NCBI RefSeq assembly: GCF_902832885.1
Contig: NZ_CADFDK010000001.1
Location: 558,001-622,000, forward strand
Direction: 5' to 3'
Source of the DNA: Burkholderia seminalis DSM 23518
Lineage (GTDB): Bacteria > Pseudomonadota > Gammaproteobacteria > Burkholderiales > Burkholderiaceae
DNA: 64,000 nucleotides
Of the stretch, positions 43,980-52,787 are shown piece after piece; the first letter of the stretch is position 1, and each line of letters starts with the position of its first letter. The notes under the pieces were generated by a model. The model saw nothing but the letters and a program-made list of their open reading frames with translations, did not search any database and had not been told where the DNA came from. The position numbers and the translations under genes are program-made.

Positions 43980-44873
43980 TCACCGCGCCGACATGAAATC
44001 GAACAGTTTCGCGATATCGGTGGTCAACACGCTGCCCGCCTTTACGCCGACCCACAGCGTGCGCGTCGCCCACGCGTCGTCGAGTTTCACGACGCCGAGC
44101 CGGGCCGCGCGTTCGCCCGTCACCGCCTCGCGCGGCAGTACGCCGATACCGAGCCCGGCCTCGATCATCCGGCTCACGCCGTCGAAATTCGATACCTGGA
44201 TCCGCAGCTTCAGTGAGCGCTCGGCCGCGAACGCGGCGTCGGTCATGCGCGCGAGCAGCGAACTGCCGTCGCTCAGGCCGACGTAGTCCTCGTCGAGCGT
44301 CTCCGCGAAGCGGATGCTGTCGCGCGTGGCGAACCGGTGCGTGCGCGGCACGAGCAGCACCAGCTCGTCGTGCCGGTACAGCCGCCGGTCGATGCCGGGC
44401 GCCGGCACGTTGTCGGCGAACACGCCGAGATCGGCCTTGCCGGAGGCAAGCGCGTCGACGATCTCGTGGCTCAGCCGCTCCTCTAGACTCACCTTGATAC
44501 CCGGGTTGTCGGTGAGGAACGCGGCGAGATCGGCGGGCAGGAACTGGACGATCGCGGACGTGTTGGTCCACACGTGGATGTGGCCGCGCACGCCGGTGGC
44601 GTAGTCGCTCATCTCGTGCGCCATCCGGTTGACCTGCTCGATCACCTTCGCTGCATGGTCGAGCAGCGCACGGCCCGCGGGCGTCAGCTCGACGCCCCGC
44701 GCATGCCGGACGAACAGCGCGCTGCCGGTCACGCTTTCGAGTTCGGCGATGCGCTTGCTGACCGCGGACAGCGTGAGCTGGCCATGCTCGGCCGCCTTCG
44801 TCAGGCTGCCGTGCTCGGCGACGAGCGCGAACACGCGCAGCGACTGCAGATCGAAATGAAGCGGGTTCACCAT
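43980..44873 (-). CDS. LysR-family regulator of the adjoining catabolic genes (inferred)
   Basis: A 297-aa LysR protein: HTH HFDLQSLRVFALVAEHGSLT, then LTLSAVSKRIAELESVTGSA, and an effector domain with GIGVLPREAVTGERA. ATG 44873 matches the family start. It lies between the MFS gene and the hydrolase, VOC, lyase and CoA-transferase genes. Three matching T-N11-A sites flank the group, making this the best candidate regulator. Confidence 0.9.
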   Translation of the reverse strand: MVNPLHFDLQSLRVFALVAEHGSLTKAAEHGQLTLSAVSKRIAELESVTGSALFVRHARGVELTPAGRALLDHAAKVIEQVNRMAHEMSDYATGVRGHIHVWTNTSAIVQFLPADLAAFLTDNPGIKVSLEERLSHEIVDALASGKADLGVFADNVPAPGIDRRLYRHDELVLLVPRTHRFATRDSIRFAETLDEDYVGLSDGSSLLARMTDAAFAAERSLKLRIQVSNFDGVSRMIEAGLGIGVLPREAVTGERAARLGVVKLDDAWATRTLWVGVKAGSVLTTDIAKLFDFMSAR

Positions 44874-44967
44874 GTCGTGGGTCCTGGGAAAACCGTGCGG
44901 CGCACACGTTGCCGCGACGGCCTGACGCCGATCATACGCCCGGCCGTGCGCGTGTGAAGCGCTGCGG

Positions 44968-45795
44968 CTAGCGCGGCGCGATCGACCGCAGCGCGGCGAG
45001 CATCGCCCCGTCCGGCCGCGCGAGATCGTCGAGCACCGCGAAGTGCTGCATGCCGGGCAGCCAGACGCGCGCGATCCGTTCGCCCGCCGCTTCGCATGCC
45101 GTCGCGTATTCGTCCGCCTGCCGGATGAGTTCGGGCAGTTCGGCGTCACCGACCGCAACGACGGTCGGCGCGCCGGGCCCGACATGACGCAGCGGACTGC
45201 ACGCGTCGACTTCGTGCGCGGTGAGCTGCAGCTTGTCGTTCAGGCAGCACAGCGAGATCGGTTCGAGGTCGACGAGCGGGCTGATCGCGAGCGCCGACAC
45301 GACGGCCGGATGCGCGCGATGCATGGCCGTCAGGTGGCCGCCCGCCGAGTGGCCGCTCAGGTGGATCGGGCGTCGCGCGGTGCCGAGGCGGTCGGGGTCG
45401 GTGGCGAGATGATCGAGCAGCATGCCGATTTCGGCGACGATGCCGGTCATCGTCGCGACCGGCGCGAGCGTATATTCGGCCAGGATGACGTCGAAGCCGC
45501 AGGCGAGCGGCCCGCTCGCCGCATACGCGAAATCCGCTTTCGTGCAGTGCTGCCAGTAGCCGCCGTGAATGAACACGAACAGCGGCGCACCGGCCTGCCC
45601 GCACGACAACCAGTCGAAGCGTTGCGCGGGCTGCGCGCCGTAACGCAGGTCGCGGCGGCCGGGCGTCGCGTCGTACAACGCGGCGCTGCGCGCCTGGCAC
45701 GACGCGAGCAGCGCCGGGAAATCGGGAACGGCTTTCGTGTTCAGGTACGCGGCATCGAGCGCCGCGCGGTCCATGCCGCGATAGAGGATCGTCAT
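44968..45795 (-). CDS. Alpha/beta hydrolase, kynurenine-formamidase-like esterase
   Basis: A 275-aa hydrolase. It has the HGGxW oxyanion motif (FVFIHGGYWQHCTKADFAYA), nucleophile Ser in LSGHSAGGHL, an Asp region VAVGDAELPE and a His in GMQHFAVLDDL. This pattern is seen in kynurenine formamidase-type and hormone-sensitive-lipase-type enzymes. It probably hydrolyses an ester, amide or lactone at the entry of the pathway. Confidence 0.88.
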   Translation of the reverse strand: MTILYRGMDRAALDAAYLNTKAVPDFPALLASCQARSAALYDATPGRRDLRYGAQPAQRFDWLSCGQAGAPLFVFIHGGYWQHCTKADFAYAASGPLACGFDVILAEYTLAPVATMTGIVAEIGMLLDHLATDPDRLGTARRPIHLSGHSAGGHLTAMHRAHPAVVSALAISPLVDLEPISLCCLNDKLQLTAHEVDACSPLRHVGPGAPTVVAVGDAELPELIRQADEYATACEAAGERIARVWLPGMQHFAVLDDLARPDGAMLAALRSIAPR

Positions 45796-46005
45796 TCGGG
45801 GAGCGCCTGGATCGGGTTGCGGATGCGCGGGAAGCAGGTTCGCCGTGCGCGTTGAGCAGGCGACGGCCGGGCCGACGCCGTTGCGCCATTATCCGCGGCG
45901 CGGCCGCGTCCGGCTATCCGGAATCGGCGGGCGCGGCGCCCGCCTGTCCGCTTTCGGCGAAGGACTGCGAACGTCGCGTGCTCGCGGGCGACCGGCTGCT
46001 TCGGC

Positions 46006-46389
46006 TCAGATCGGCTCGGCGATCTCGATCAGGTTCAGGTCGGGATCGCGCACGTAGACCGAGCGGATCTTCCGCGTGGCGCCCGTGCGCTCGACGGGCC
46101 CTTCGACGATCGGCCATGCGACGCGCCGCAGGTGCGCGATCACGTCGTCGAGCGGCACCGATGCGATGAAGCACAGGTCGAGCGCGCCGGGCACCGGCAC
46201 GTGCGCCTTCGGCTCGAACTCCGCGCCGCGCACGTGCAGGTTGATCTTCTGGTTGCCGAAGCGGAACGCGAGCCGGCCGGCGCCGAACGTTTCGAGCTGC
46301 ATCTGCAGCACCTCGGTGTAGAAATGCCGGGTCTTGTCCGGATCGACGCAGGTCAGCACGAGATGGTCGAGGTGGTCAATCAGCGCCAT
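46006..46389 (-). CDS. VOC (glyoxalase/dioxygenase-like) protein
   Basis: A 127-aa vicinal-oxygen-chelate domain with paired beta-alpha-beta-beta-beta motifs. Metal-ligand positions are visible: His in LDHLVLTCVDPDKT, His/Glu in INLHVRGAEFEP, Glu in PDLNLIEIAEPI. It could be an isomerase, lyase or dioxygenase on a small substrate. It lies 21 bases after the lyase gene on the same strand. Confidence 0.88.
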   Translation of the reverse strand: MALIDHLDHLVLTCVDPDKTRHFYTEVLQMQLETFGAGRLAFRFGNQKINLHVRGAEFEPKAHVPVPGALDLCFIASVPLDDVIAHLRRVAWPIVEGPVERTGATRKIRSVYVRDPDLNLIEIAEPI

Positions 46390-46410
46390 GGAATTCGCTC
46401 CGGTTGTCGT

Positions 46411-47373
46411 TCATGAGAAAGCGCGTTGCGCGGGCATCTCGCCCGCGTCGGCGCGCGGCGGCGGATGCAGGTCCGAGCGGCGGCCGGCCTTCAGGATCTG
46501 GCTCGGCACATCGTGCCCGATCAGCGCGGGCAGTCGCGCCGACGCGGCCAGCACGGCCGCGAGGTCGACGCCCGTATCGTAGCCGTCGAGTTCGAGCATG
46601 TGCACGAGTTCCTCGGTGCATGCGTTGCCGGTCGCACCCGGCGCATACGGGCAGCCGCCGAGCCCGCCGAGCGATGCGTCGAAGCGGTCGATGCCGGCGT
46701 CGAGCGCCGCGAGCGTATTGGCGAGCGCCATCCCGCGCGTATTGTGGAAATGCAGCGTGAGCGGCAGCGCGCGGAAGCGTTCGCGTGCGCGTTCGGACAA
46801 CGCGCGCACCTGCGACGGAAATGCCATGCCCGTCGTGTCGCACAGCGTGAAGCCGTGCACGCCGAGATCCGCGAAGCGCTGCATCCACGCGAGCACCGTT
46901 TCGGCCGGCACATCGCCTTCCATCGGGCACCCCATCGCGGTCGACAGCGACACGTTGATCGCGACCCGCGCGCCGCGTACCGCGTCGATCACGCCGCGCA
47001 GCTGCGCGAACGACTGCTCGCGCGTCATCCGCAGGTTCGCGCGGTTGTGGCTTTCGCTCATCGACATCACGAGGTTCACTTCGTCGACGCCGCACGACAG
47101 CGCGCGCTCGGCGCCGCGCACGTTCGGCACGAGCACCGTGTAGACGACGCCCGGTGCGCGCACGATGCCGTGCATCACCGCCTCCGCGTCGCGCAGCGCG
47201 GGGATCGCCCTCGGCGACGTGAACGACGTGACCTCGATCTTCGCGTAGCCGCATGCGCTCAGCGCGTCGACGAGCGCGATCTTGTCGTCGGTGTCGACGA
47301 AGGCCGCTTCGTTCTGGAAACCGTCGCGCGTCGCGACTTCGTGGATATGGAGCCGTTTGCGTTGCCCGCTCAT
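46411..47373 (-). CDS. Hydroxymethylglutaryl-CoA lyase family enzyme
   Basis: A 320-aa TIM-barrel lyase. Landmarks: HEVATRDGFQNE, EVTSFTSPRAIPALRDAEAV, the metal-binding HFHNTRG, and active-site Cys in GLGGCPYAPGATGN. HMG-CoA lyase splits HMG-CoA to acetyl-CoA and acetoacetate; relatives act on other 3-hydroxy-3-methylacyl-CoAs. The CoA-transferase encoded upstream probably makes its CoA-thioester substrate. Confidence 0.92.
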   Translation of the reverse strand: MSGQRKRLHIHEVATRDGFQNEAAFVDTDDKIALVDALSACGYAKIEVTSFTSPRAIPALRDAEAVMHGIVRAPGVVYTVLVPNVRGAERALSCGVDEVNLVMSMSESHNRANLRMTREQSFAQLRGVIDAVRGARVAINVSLSTAMGCPMEGDVPAETVLAWMQRFADLGVHGFTLCDTTGMAFPSQVRALSERARERFRALPLTLHFHNTRGMALANTLAALDAGIDRFDASLGGLGGCPYAPGATGNACTEELVHMLELDGYDTGVDLAAVLAASARLPALIGHDVPSQILKAGRRSDLHPPPRADAGEMPAQRAFS

Positions 47374-47395
47374 GTCGTCTTCTCCCGGGTCCGGT

Positions 47396-48586
47396 TCAGA
47401 TCACGCCGCGCGTGCGCCAGTCGTCGCGCGTCGCGGCATCGATGCCGAGCGATTCGAGCACCGCGTCGGTATCGGCGCCGAGCGCGGGCGCCGGACGCTC
47501 GATGCGCCCGGGCGTGACGTCGAGTTTCGGCACGATGCCTGGCACGAGCACGGGCGTGCCGTCGGGCAGCGCGGCGTCGACGATCATGTCGCGTGCGCGG
47601 TAATGCGGGTCGGCCGCGATGTCGGCCACGTCGTAGATGCGCCCGGACGGGATGCGCGCCTCGTTCAGCGCCGCCAGCACGTCGTCGAGATCGTGGCGCG
47701 CGCTCCACGCGCCGATCGCCGCGTCGATGCGCTCGACCTGCGCGACGCGCCCGTCGTTGTGCGCGAGCGCGGGATCGTGGCCGAGGTCGGGCCGGCCGAT
47801 CAGGTCCATCAGGCGCCGGAAGATGCTGTCGCCGTTGCCGGCGATCAGCGCGTACTTGCCGTCGCGGCAGCGGTACGCGTTGGTCGGCGCGATGCCGGGC
47901 AGGCTGCTGCCGGCCGGCTCGCGCACCGCGCCGAACGCCGCGTATTCGGGCAGCAGGCTTTCCATCAGGTTGAACACCGATTCGTACAGCGCGACGTCGA
48001 CGACCTGCCCCTTGCCGCCCTGCTGCTCGCGATGCCGCAGCGCGAGCAGCACGCCGATCACGCCGTGCAGCGCCGACAGCGAATCGCCGAGCGAGATGCC
48101 GACGCGCACCGGCGTGCGGCCCGGCTCGCCGGTCAGGTGCCGCAGGCCGCCCATCGCCTCGGCGATCACGCCGAAGCCCGGCCGGTCGCGATACGGGCCC
48201 GTCTGCCCGAAGCCCGACACGCGCAGCATCACGAGCCCCGGATTGAGCGCGGACAGCACGTCCCAGCCGAGCCCCCAGCCTTCGAGCGTGCCGGGCCGGA
48301 AATTCTCGATCAGCACGTCGGCCTCGGCGGCGAGGCGGCGCACGACGTCCTGCCCTTCAGGCGTGCGCAGGTCGAGCGTAAGCGACGTCTTGTTGCGCGA
48401 CTGCACGGCCCACCAGACCGACGTGCCGTCGTGCAGCAGCCGCCACTTGCGCAGCGGATCGCCGAGGCCGGGCGGTTCGACCTTGATCACGTCCGCGCCG
48501 AATTCGGCAAGCATCCGGCCCGCGAACGGCCCGGCGATCAGTTGGCCGAGTTCCAGCACGCGAATGCCGTCGAGCGGTCGTGTCAT
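47396..48586 (-). CDS. Class III (CaiB/BaiF) CoA-transferase
   Basis: A 396-aa family III CoA-transferase. Typical segments: PLDGIRVLELGQLIAGPFAG, LAEFGADVIKVEPP, RNKTSLTLDLRTPEGQ, LIENFRPGTLEGWGLG, and the catalytic-type Asp in VGISLGDSLSALHG. It moves CoA between carboxylic acids. First gene of the minus-strand operon (CoA-transferase, lyase, VOC, hydrolase); two LysR-type sites lie in the 279 bases between it and the divergent dehydrogenase. Confidence 0.93.
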   Translation of the reverse strand: MTRPLDGIRVLELGQLIAGPFAGRMLAEFGADVIKVEPPGLGDPLRKWRLLHDGTSVWWAVQSRNKTSLTLDLRTPEGQDVVRRLAAEADVLIENFRPGTLEGWGLGWDVLSALNPGLVMLRVSGFGQTGPYRDRPGFGVIAEAMGGLRHLTGEPGRTPVRVGISLGDSLSALHGVIGVLLALRHREQQGGKGQVVDVALYESVFNLMESLLPEYAAFGAVREPAGSSLPGIAPTNAYRCRDGKYALIAGNGDSIFRRLMDLIGRPDLGHDPALAHNDGRVAQVERIDAAIGAWSARHDLDDVLAALNEARIPSGRIYDVADIAADPHYRARDMIVDAALPDGTPVLVPGIVPKLDVTPGRIERPAPALGADTDAVLESLGIDAATRDDWRTRGVI

Positions 48587-48673
48587 GGTTGTCTCCGTTC
48601 AGATCGTGGAATCGATGACGGCGATCATGACGGCGTTCGCGCACCGCGAAAATCGATCGATGCTCAACCAGGC

Positions 48674-48688
48674 TTTCCGAAACGGAAA
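48674..48688. promoter_or_regulatory. LysR-type T-N11-A operator, copy 2
   Basis: TTTCCGAAACGGAAA, a 15-bp palindrome with a 5-base centre. It lies 88 bases before the CoA-transferase start, and 84 bases centre-to-centre from copy 3, which is eight helical turns, so both would face the same side of the DNA. Confidence 0.6.
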
Positions 48689-48710
48689 GGCGCGCGGCAG
48701 CACGAGCGTC

Positions 48711-48757
48711 GCGCCGGCCACCGTGCGGTGCGCCGGCCACCGTGCGGTGCGCCGGCC
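48711..48757. repeat. 19-bp tandem repeat, 2.5 copies, between two LysR-type sites
   Basis: The unit GCGCCGGCCACCGTGCGGT starts at 48711 and 48730, with a half unit at 48749. The copies are identical. It fills the spacer between the two operators and could change their spacing by slippage. Confidence 0.8.
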
Positions 48758-48772
48758 TTTCCGTCCGGGAAA
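48758..48772. promoter_or_regulatory. LysR-type T-N11-A operator, copy 3
   Basis: TTTCCGTCCGGGAAA, matching copies 1 and 2. It lies 94 bases before the dehydrogenase start and directly abuts the tandem repeat. Confidence 0.6.
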
Positions 48773-48865
48773 GCGCGCTCGCGCAACGGTCAAACGACGG
48801 CGCGCGCGCCGCCGGCAGAATCGAAGCCGTTCCGCGCCACCGGGCGCCTGTCAGCGAGACCCGCC

Positions 48866-49831
48866 ATGTTTTCCGTTTCCGCTCCCGCGAAGATCGTGTT
48901 TCTCGACCGTGCGACGCTGTCGCCGCAGACCGTGCTGAAGCCGTTCCCGTTTCCGCACGTGATGCGAACGTTCGACCGGACGGCCGCACACGACGTCGCC
49001 GCGCGCATCGACGACGCGGACATCGTCGTGATCAACAAGGTGCGGCTCGACGCGGCGGCGCTCGCCGACGCGCGGAACCTGCGGATGATCGCGATTGCCG
49101 CCACCGGCACGGACCTCGTCGATCTCGCTGCGTGCGCGGCACGCGGCATCGTCGTGAGCAACATTCGCGGTTATGCGGTCCGCACGGTGCCGGAGCACAC
49201 GTTCGCGCTGATCTTCGCGCTGCGACGCAGCCTCCTGGCGTATCGCGATGCGGTGCGCGCGGGGCGCTGGCTCGACAGCGGGCAGTTCTGCTTCTTCGAT
49301 CACCCGATCCGCGACCTGGCGGGCGCGACGCTCGGGATCGTCGGCGACGGGGTGCTCGGCCGCACGGTGGCCGGTATCGCCCGTGCGCTCGACATGCGCG
49401 TACTGTTCGCGGCGCACGGCGATACCGCGGGTGGTGACCATGTGCCGCTCGACACGCTGCTGCGCGACAGCGACGTGATCACGCTGCACTGCCCGCTCAC
49501 ACCGGCGACGCGCCACCTGATCGATGCGCAAGCATTCTCCCGGATGGCGCGCCGGCCGCTGCTGATCAACACGGCGCGCGGCGGCCTCGTGGACGAACGC
49601 GCGCTCGTCGACGCGTTGCAGTCGGGGCGGATCGCGGGTGCGGGATTCGATGTGGTGACACAGGAGCCGCTGCCGGCCGCACATCCGTTCCACGCGATCC
49701 TGTCGCATCCGGCGTTCATCCTGACGCCGCACGTCGCGTGGGCGAGCGACGAGGCGATGCAGGCGCTCGCCGACCAGCTGGTCGACAACGTGGCCGCGTT
49801 CGCCGGCGGCGCGCCGCGGCATGTCGTGTGA
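48866..49831 (+). CDS. D-isomer-specific 2-hydroxyacid dehydrogenase
   Basis: A 321-aa NAD(P)-dependent dehydrogenase. The dinucleotide motif is LGIVGDGVLGRTVAG. The catalytic Arg is in LLINTARGGLVDE, Glu in VVTQEPLPA and His in LTPHVAWAS. It interconverts a 2-keto acid and a D-2-hydroxy acid. ATG 48866 has only a weak ribosome binding site (GCGAGA). Divergent from the CoA-transferase operon and sharing its operators. Confidence 0.9.
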   Translation: MFSVSAPAKIVFLDRATLSPQTVLKPFPFPHVMRTFDRTAAHDVAARIDDADIVVINKVRLDAAALADARNLRMIAIAATGTDLVDLAACAARGIVVSNIRGYAVRTVPEHTFALIFALRRSLLAYRDAVRAGRWLDSGQFCFFDHPIRDLAGATLGIVGDGVLGRTVAGIARALDMRVLFAAHGDTAGGDHVPLDTLLRDSDVITLHCPLTPATRHLIDAQAFSRMARRPLLINTARGGLVDERALVDALQSGRIAGAGFDVVTQEPLPAAHPFHAILSHPAFILTPHVAWASDEAMQALADQLVDNVAAFAGGAPRHVV

Positions 49832-49849
49832 GGCGGGCAGAAACGGAAC

Positions 49850-49878
49850 GGCCCCGCTCGATTGCTCGAAGCGGGGCC
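49850..49878. terminator. GC-rich hairpin after the dehydrogenase
   Basis: GGCCCCGC and GCGGGGCC (8-bp arms) with a further TCGA/TCGA pairing in the loop. It lies 18 bases after the stop. No T run follows, so termination is likely but not certain. Confidence 0.5.
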
Positions 49879-50027
49879 GGCTGGATTCGGGGCTGCTTAC
49901 GCCAGCGACTCGGCTCGTGGCGGGTTCGTGCATCCGGCCTGTCTTGCGGCCGGTTTCCGGACACCCGGTGAGCGCGGCTTCAAGGGATTCAGATCGACGA
50001 CGATGCAGGGCAAGCCCGCAAAACCGC

Positions 50028-50240
50028 TCAGTATGCGGACATCTCGACGCAAGGATCGACCTTGGACGGCGAGCAGATCACCGAGTACTTCGCGCTCTCG
50101 CGCATCAGCGCTTCGCCTTCGTGCAGCGCGATCTTGATCTCGGGGTGACGCTCGTAGGCGAGGAATGCCGAGCACACCACGGCAGACATCACGACGAGGG
50201 AAAACACAAATTTTTCAAGGGTTTGGAAGCGTTCAGGCAT
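50028..50240 (-). CDS. Small single-span membrane protein, function unknown
   Basis: A 70-aa protein. One membrane helix at about residues 11-28 (FVFSLVVMSAVVCSAFLA) is followed by a short exterior domain with two Cys (YSVICSPSKVDPCVEMSAY) that could form a disulfide. ATG 50240 is preceded by AAAGG. No family is recognised; composition and start context support a real gene. Confidence 0.62.
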   Translation of the reverse strand: MPERFQTLEKFVFSLVVMSAVVCSAFLAYERHPEIKIALHEGEALMRESAKYSVICSPSKVDPCVEMSAY

Positions 50241-50442
50241 GGTCCGACCTTTCTCTTAGGCCGCCATTATATCTCGAAATAAGGGTTTTCCCTATAAGCC
50301 GGCCCGCATACCGAGGATGCCTTCGATCGGAATCGGGCCAGTGTACGCGCCCTTTTTGGGGAGGGGGAGCAGCGAGACCGAGAGGCCGATCAGGACGCGG
50401 CCGCGTACCGGCAGAAGGCGCCGAAGGCGTGCCGCCGGCCCA

Positions 50443-50880
50443 TCATTGCGGCGCCGACGCGCCGCTTGCCGCATTGCCGGGCCACGCGTTGCCGATATGG
50501 TCGATCAGCGATTTCGCGGTGCCCGTCACGAGCGCCGCATCGACGCCCGACGTTTGCCACGAGCCGTCGGCGGCCTTCACGAAGGTCAGGTTCGCGCGCG
50601 ACGGCGAGTAGTCGGCATTGCGCCACGTGACGACAACGTCGCACGCGTACGTACGATCGCCGAGCTTCTTGCAGTCGCCGTCGGGTTTGGCCGACACGAC
50701 ATCGGCCGAGACAGGCAGCGGCTGGCCGAACAGCGCGTTCAGGCCGCCGTGGTTTTCCGCTTCGAGCGCGCGGCGCACGGCCGCGTCGACGTCGCTCGAT
50801 CCGGGACCGTCGTGGAGCAGGTTGCAGGCGGCCAGTAGCGTCGTTGCGCCGGCGAGTGTCAGCAGCGTTTGAAACTTCAT
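50443..50880 (-). CDS. Predicted lipoprotein of unknown function
   Basis: A 145-aa exported protein with signal peptide and lipobox (LAGATTLLAACNLL, Cys19). The mature part has an Ala/Asp-rich helix, a Cys pair (GDCKKLGDRTYACDVVVTW) and a strand-rich end (RANLTFVKAADGSWQTSGVD), resembling small nuclear-transport-factor-like or DUF4878-like envelope lipoproteins. That likeness is weak. Confidence 0.78.
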   Translation of the reverse strand: MKFQTLLTLAGATTLLAACNLLHDGPGSSDVDAAVRRALEAENHGGLNALFGQPLPVSADVVSAKPDGDCKKLGDRTYACDVVVTWRNADYSPSRANLTFVKAADGSWQTSGVDAALVTGTAKSLIDHIGNAWPGNAASGASAPQ

Positions 50881-50994
50881 GGAGATCCGTCGATCGAGTG
50901 GAACGCCGCGTAGTCTGCAACGTCCGCGTGCCGGGCGCGGTATCCATTTGTAACCAATTGCACGGATGCCGCGCGCGACCGCTTGCCCCCTCGT

Positions 50995-51918
50995 CTACTG
51001 ACGCTCCTGCTTCACGCGGCTGACCAGTTGCGTCGGGCTCACGAACTGCAGCGCGATCACGACCCAGACGAGCGTGATGGCCATGTAGATCATCGCCATC
51101 GCGTCGATCGACTGCGGCGCGCGCACGCCAGTCGAGAACACCGCGTAATACAGCGCGACGACGAGCGTCTGCGTGCTCGGCCCCGCGGTGAAGAACGTCA
51201 GCTCGAACATCCCGATCGTGCGCACCAGCACGAGCAGCCCGGCCGCGAGCATGCCGGGCACCAGCAGCGGCAGCAGCACGTAGCGGAAATAGCGCCACGT
51301 GTTCGCGCCGAAGATGCGCGCGGCGGCTTCGAGGTTCGGATCGATCTGCTCGATGAACGGCGTCATCACGAGGATCACGAACGGCAGCGCCGGCACGAGG
51401 TTCGCGAGGATCACGCCGGGCAGCGTGCCCGCGAGCCCGATCTTGTACATCACGGTCGCCATCGGGATCCCGTACGTGACGGGCGGCACCATCAGCGGCA
51501 GCAGGAACACCAGCAGCGCGAAGCGCTTGCCGCGAAACCGCACGCGTGCGAGCGCATACGCGGCCGGCACGCCGAGCGCGATCGACAGCAGCACGACCGC
51601 GCCGACGACTTCGACGGTCACCCACAGCACGCTCGCGAGCTGGAAGTCCGCCCAGGCCTTCGCGTACCAGTGCAGCGTGAAGCCTTGCGGCAGCGGCGTG
51701 CCGAACCAGCGCGTCGCGACCGAGTTCACCGCGACGGTCGCGATCAGCAGCAGCACGTTCAGCAGGAAGAACGCCATCAGCCCCCAGACGAGCGCCTTCC
51801 AGGCACGGCCGGCGAGGTTGTTTTTCATCCGGTGCGGTTTCCTTGCGTCGACGGGCCGTGCATCGGGCGCGTCGTGCTTCGGCGGCCATGCGCGCGCGGC
51901 ATGATTGTCGGTTGCCAT
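50995..51918 (-). CDS. ABC transporter permease (PotC/YnjC-like), second permease
   Basis: A 307-aa permease with a 35-residue basic N-terminal tail, about six helices and the EAA coupling loop (LEAAARIFGANTWRYFRYVL). It forms the channel with the permease encoded upstream, whose stop overlaps its ATG by one base. Ends QLVSRVKQERQ. Confidence 0.9.
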   Translation of the reverse strand: MATDNHAARAWPPKHDAPDARPVDARKPHRMKNNLAGRAWKALVWGLMAFFLLNVLLLIATVAVNSVATRWFGTPLPQGFTLHWYAKAWADFQLASVLWVTVEVVGAVVLLSIALGVPAAYALARVRFRGKRFALLVFLLPLMVPPVTYGIPMATVMYKIGLAGTLPGVILANLVPALPFVILVMTPFIEQIDPNLEAAARIFGANTWRYFRYVLLPLLVPGMLAAGLLVLVRTIGMFELTFFTAGPSTQTLVVALYYAVFSTGVRAPQSIDAMAMIYMAITLVWVVIALQFVSPTQLVSRVKQERQ

Positions 51919-52787
51919 CAGCCCTTGCCTCCCGTCACCGCGCCCGTATAGAAGAAGCGGCGCGCGCCGAGCATCGACGCGACCACCAGCAGCTGGACGA
52001 AACCCATCACGATGGCGATCGCCGACGCGAGCGAATAGTCGTAGCTCTCGAACGCAGCCTCGGCGGCCGCGATCGAGATCACGCGCGTCGGCCCGGCCGG
52101 CGCGCCGAGCAGCACGGCCGACGGAAATACCGAGAACGCCTGCACGAACGACAGGCACGCGGCCATCGTGAGCCCCGGCACGAGCAGCGGCAGGTAGATC
52201 TGCCGGAACTGCTGCCACGGGTTCGCGCCGAGCGTGGCCGCGGCGCGCGCGAGCGTCGGGTCGATGCCGCTGATGTACGACAGCATCAGGAGGAACGCGA
52301 ACGGAAAGCCCGACACGATCAGCGACAGCAGCACGCCCCAGTAGTTGTGCGTCAGGCGCACCTCGTCGGTGTACAGGTGCAGCCCCTGCAGCACCTGCGG
52401 GAACCAGCCGTTCGGCCCGAAATACGTGAGCATCCCGTCGGCGACGAGCACCGTGCCGAGCGTGACGGGAATCACGAGCAGCGTCGTGACGAGCTTCTGG
52501 TACGGCGAGTGGCGGCGCAGCGCGAACGCGACGGGCACCGCGATGCCGACGTTGAGCAGCGTCGCCGGCAACGCGAGCTTCAGCGTGACGAGCACGGTCG
52601 GCCACATCGCGGTGTCGGTGAAGAACTGCACGTAGTTCGCGAGCGCGCCGCCGCCGTTCATCGGCTGGAACGACAGCACGAGGCCGTACGCGAACGGATA
52701 GACGAACAGCGCGGCGATGAACGCGAGCGCGGGCGTGACGAGCCACGCCTTCGCGTCGCGCGGCGCGCCGGACGCGAGCGTGCTCAT
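51918..52787 (-). CDS. ABC transporter permease (PotB-like), first permease
   Basis: A 289-aa permease with six helices and the EAA loop LARAAATLGANPWQQFRQIY. The start overlaps the ATPase stop by 4 bases (ATGA). Together with the second permease it makes the PotBC/FbpB-type membrane complex. Confidence 0.9.
   Translation of the reverse strand: MSTLASGAPRDAKAWLVTPALAFIAALFVYPFAYGLVLSFQPMNGGGALANYVQFFTDTAMWPTVLVTLKLALPATLLNVGIAVPVAFALRRHSPYQKLVTTLLVIPVTLGTVLVADGMLTYFGPNGWFPQVLQGLHLYTDEVRLTHNYWGVLLSLIVSGFPFAFLLMLSYISGIDPTLARAAATLGANPWQQFRQIYLPLLVPGLTMAACLSFVQAFSVFPSAVLLGAPAGPTRVISIAAAEAAFESYDYSLASAIAIVMGFVQLLVVASMLGARRFFYTGAVTGGKG

Noticed and set aside
48711-48757. Tandem repeat as a CRISPR remnant
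   Set aside because: Units are contiguous without spacers and there are only 2.5 copies.
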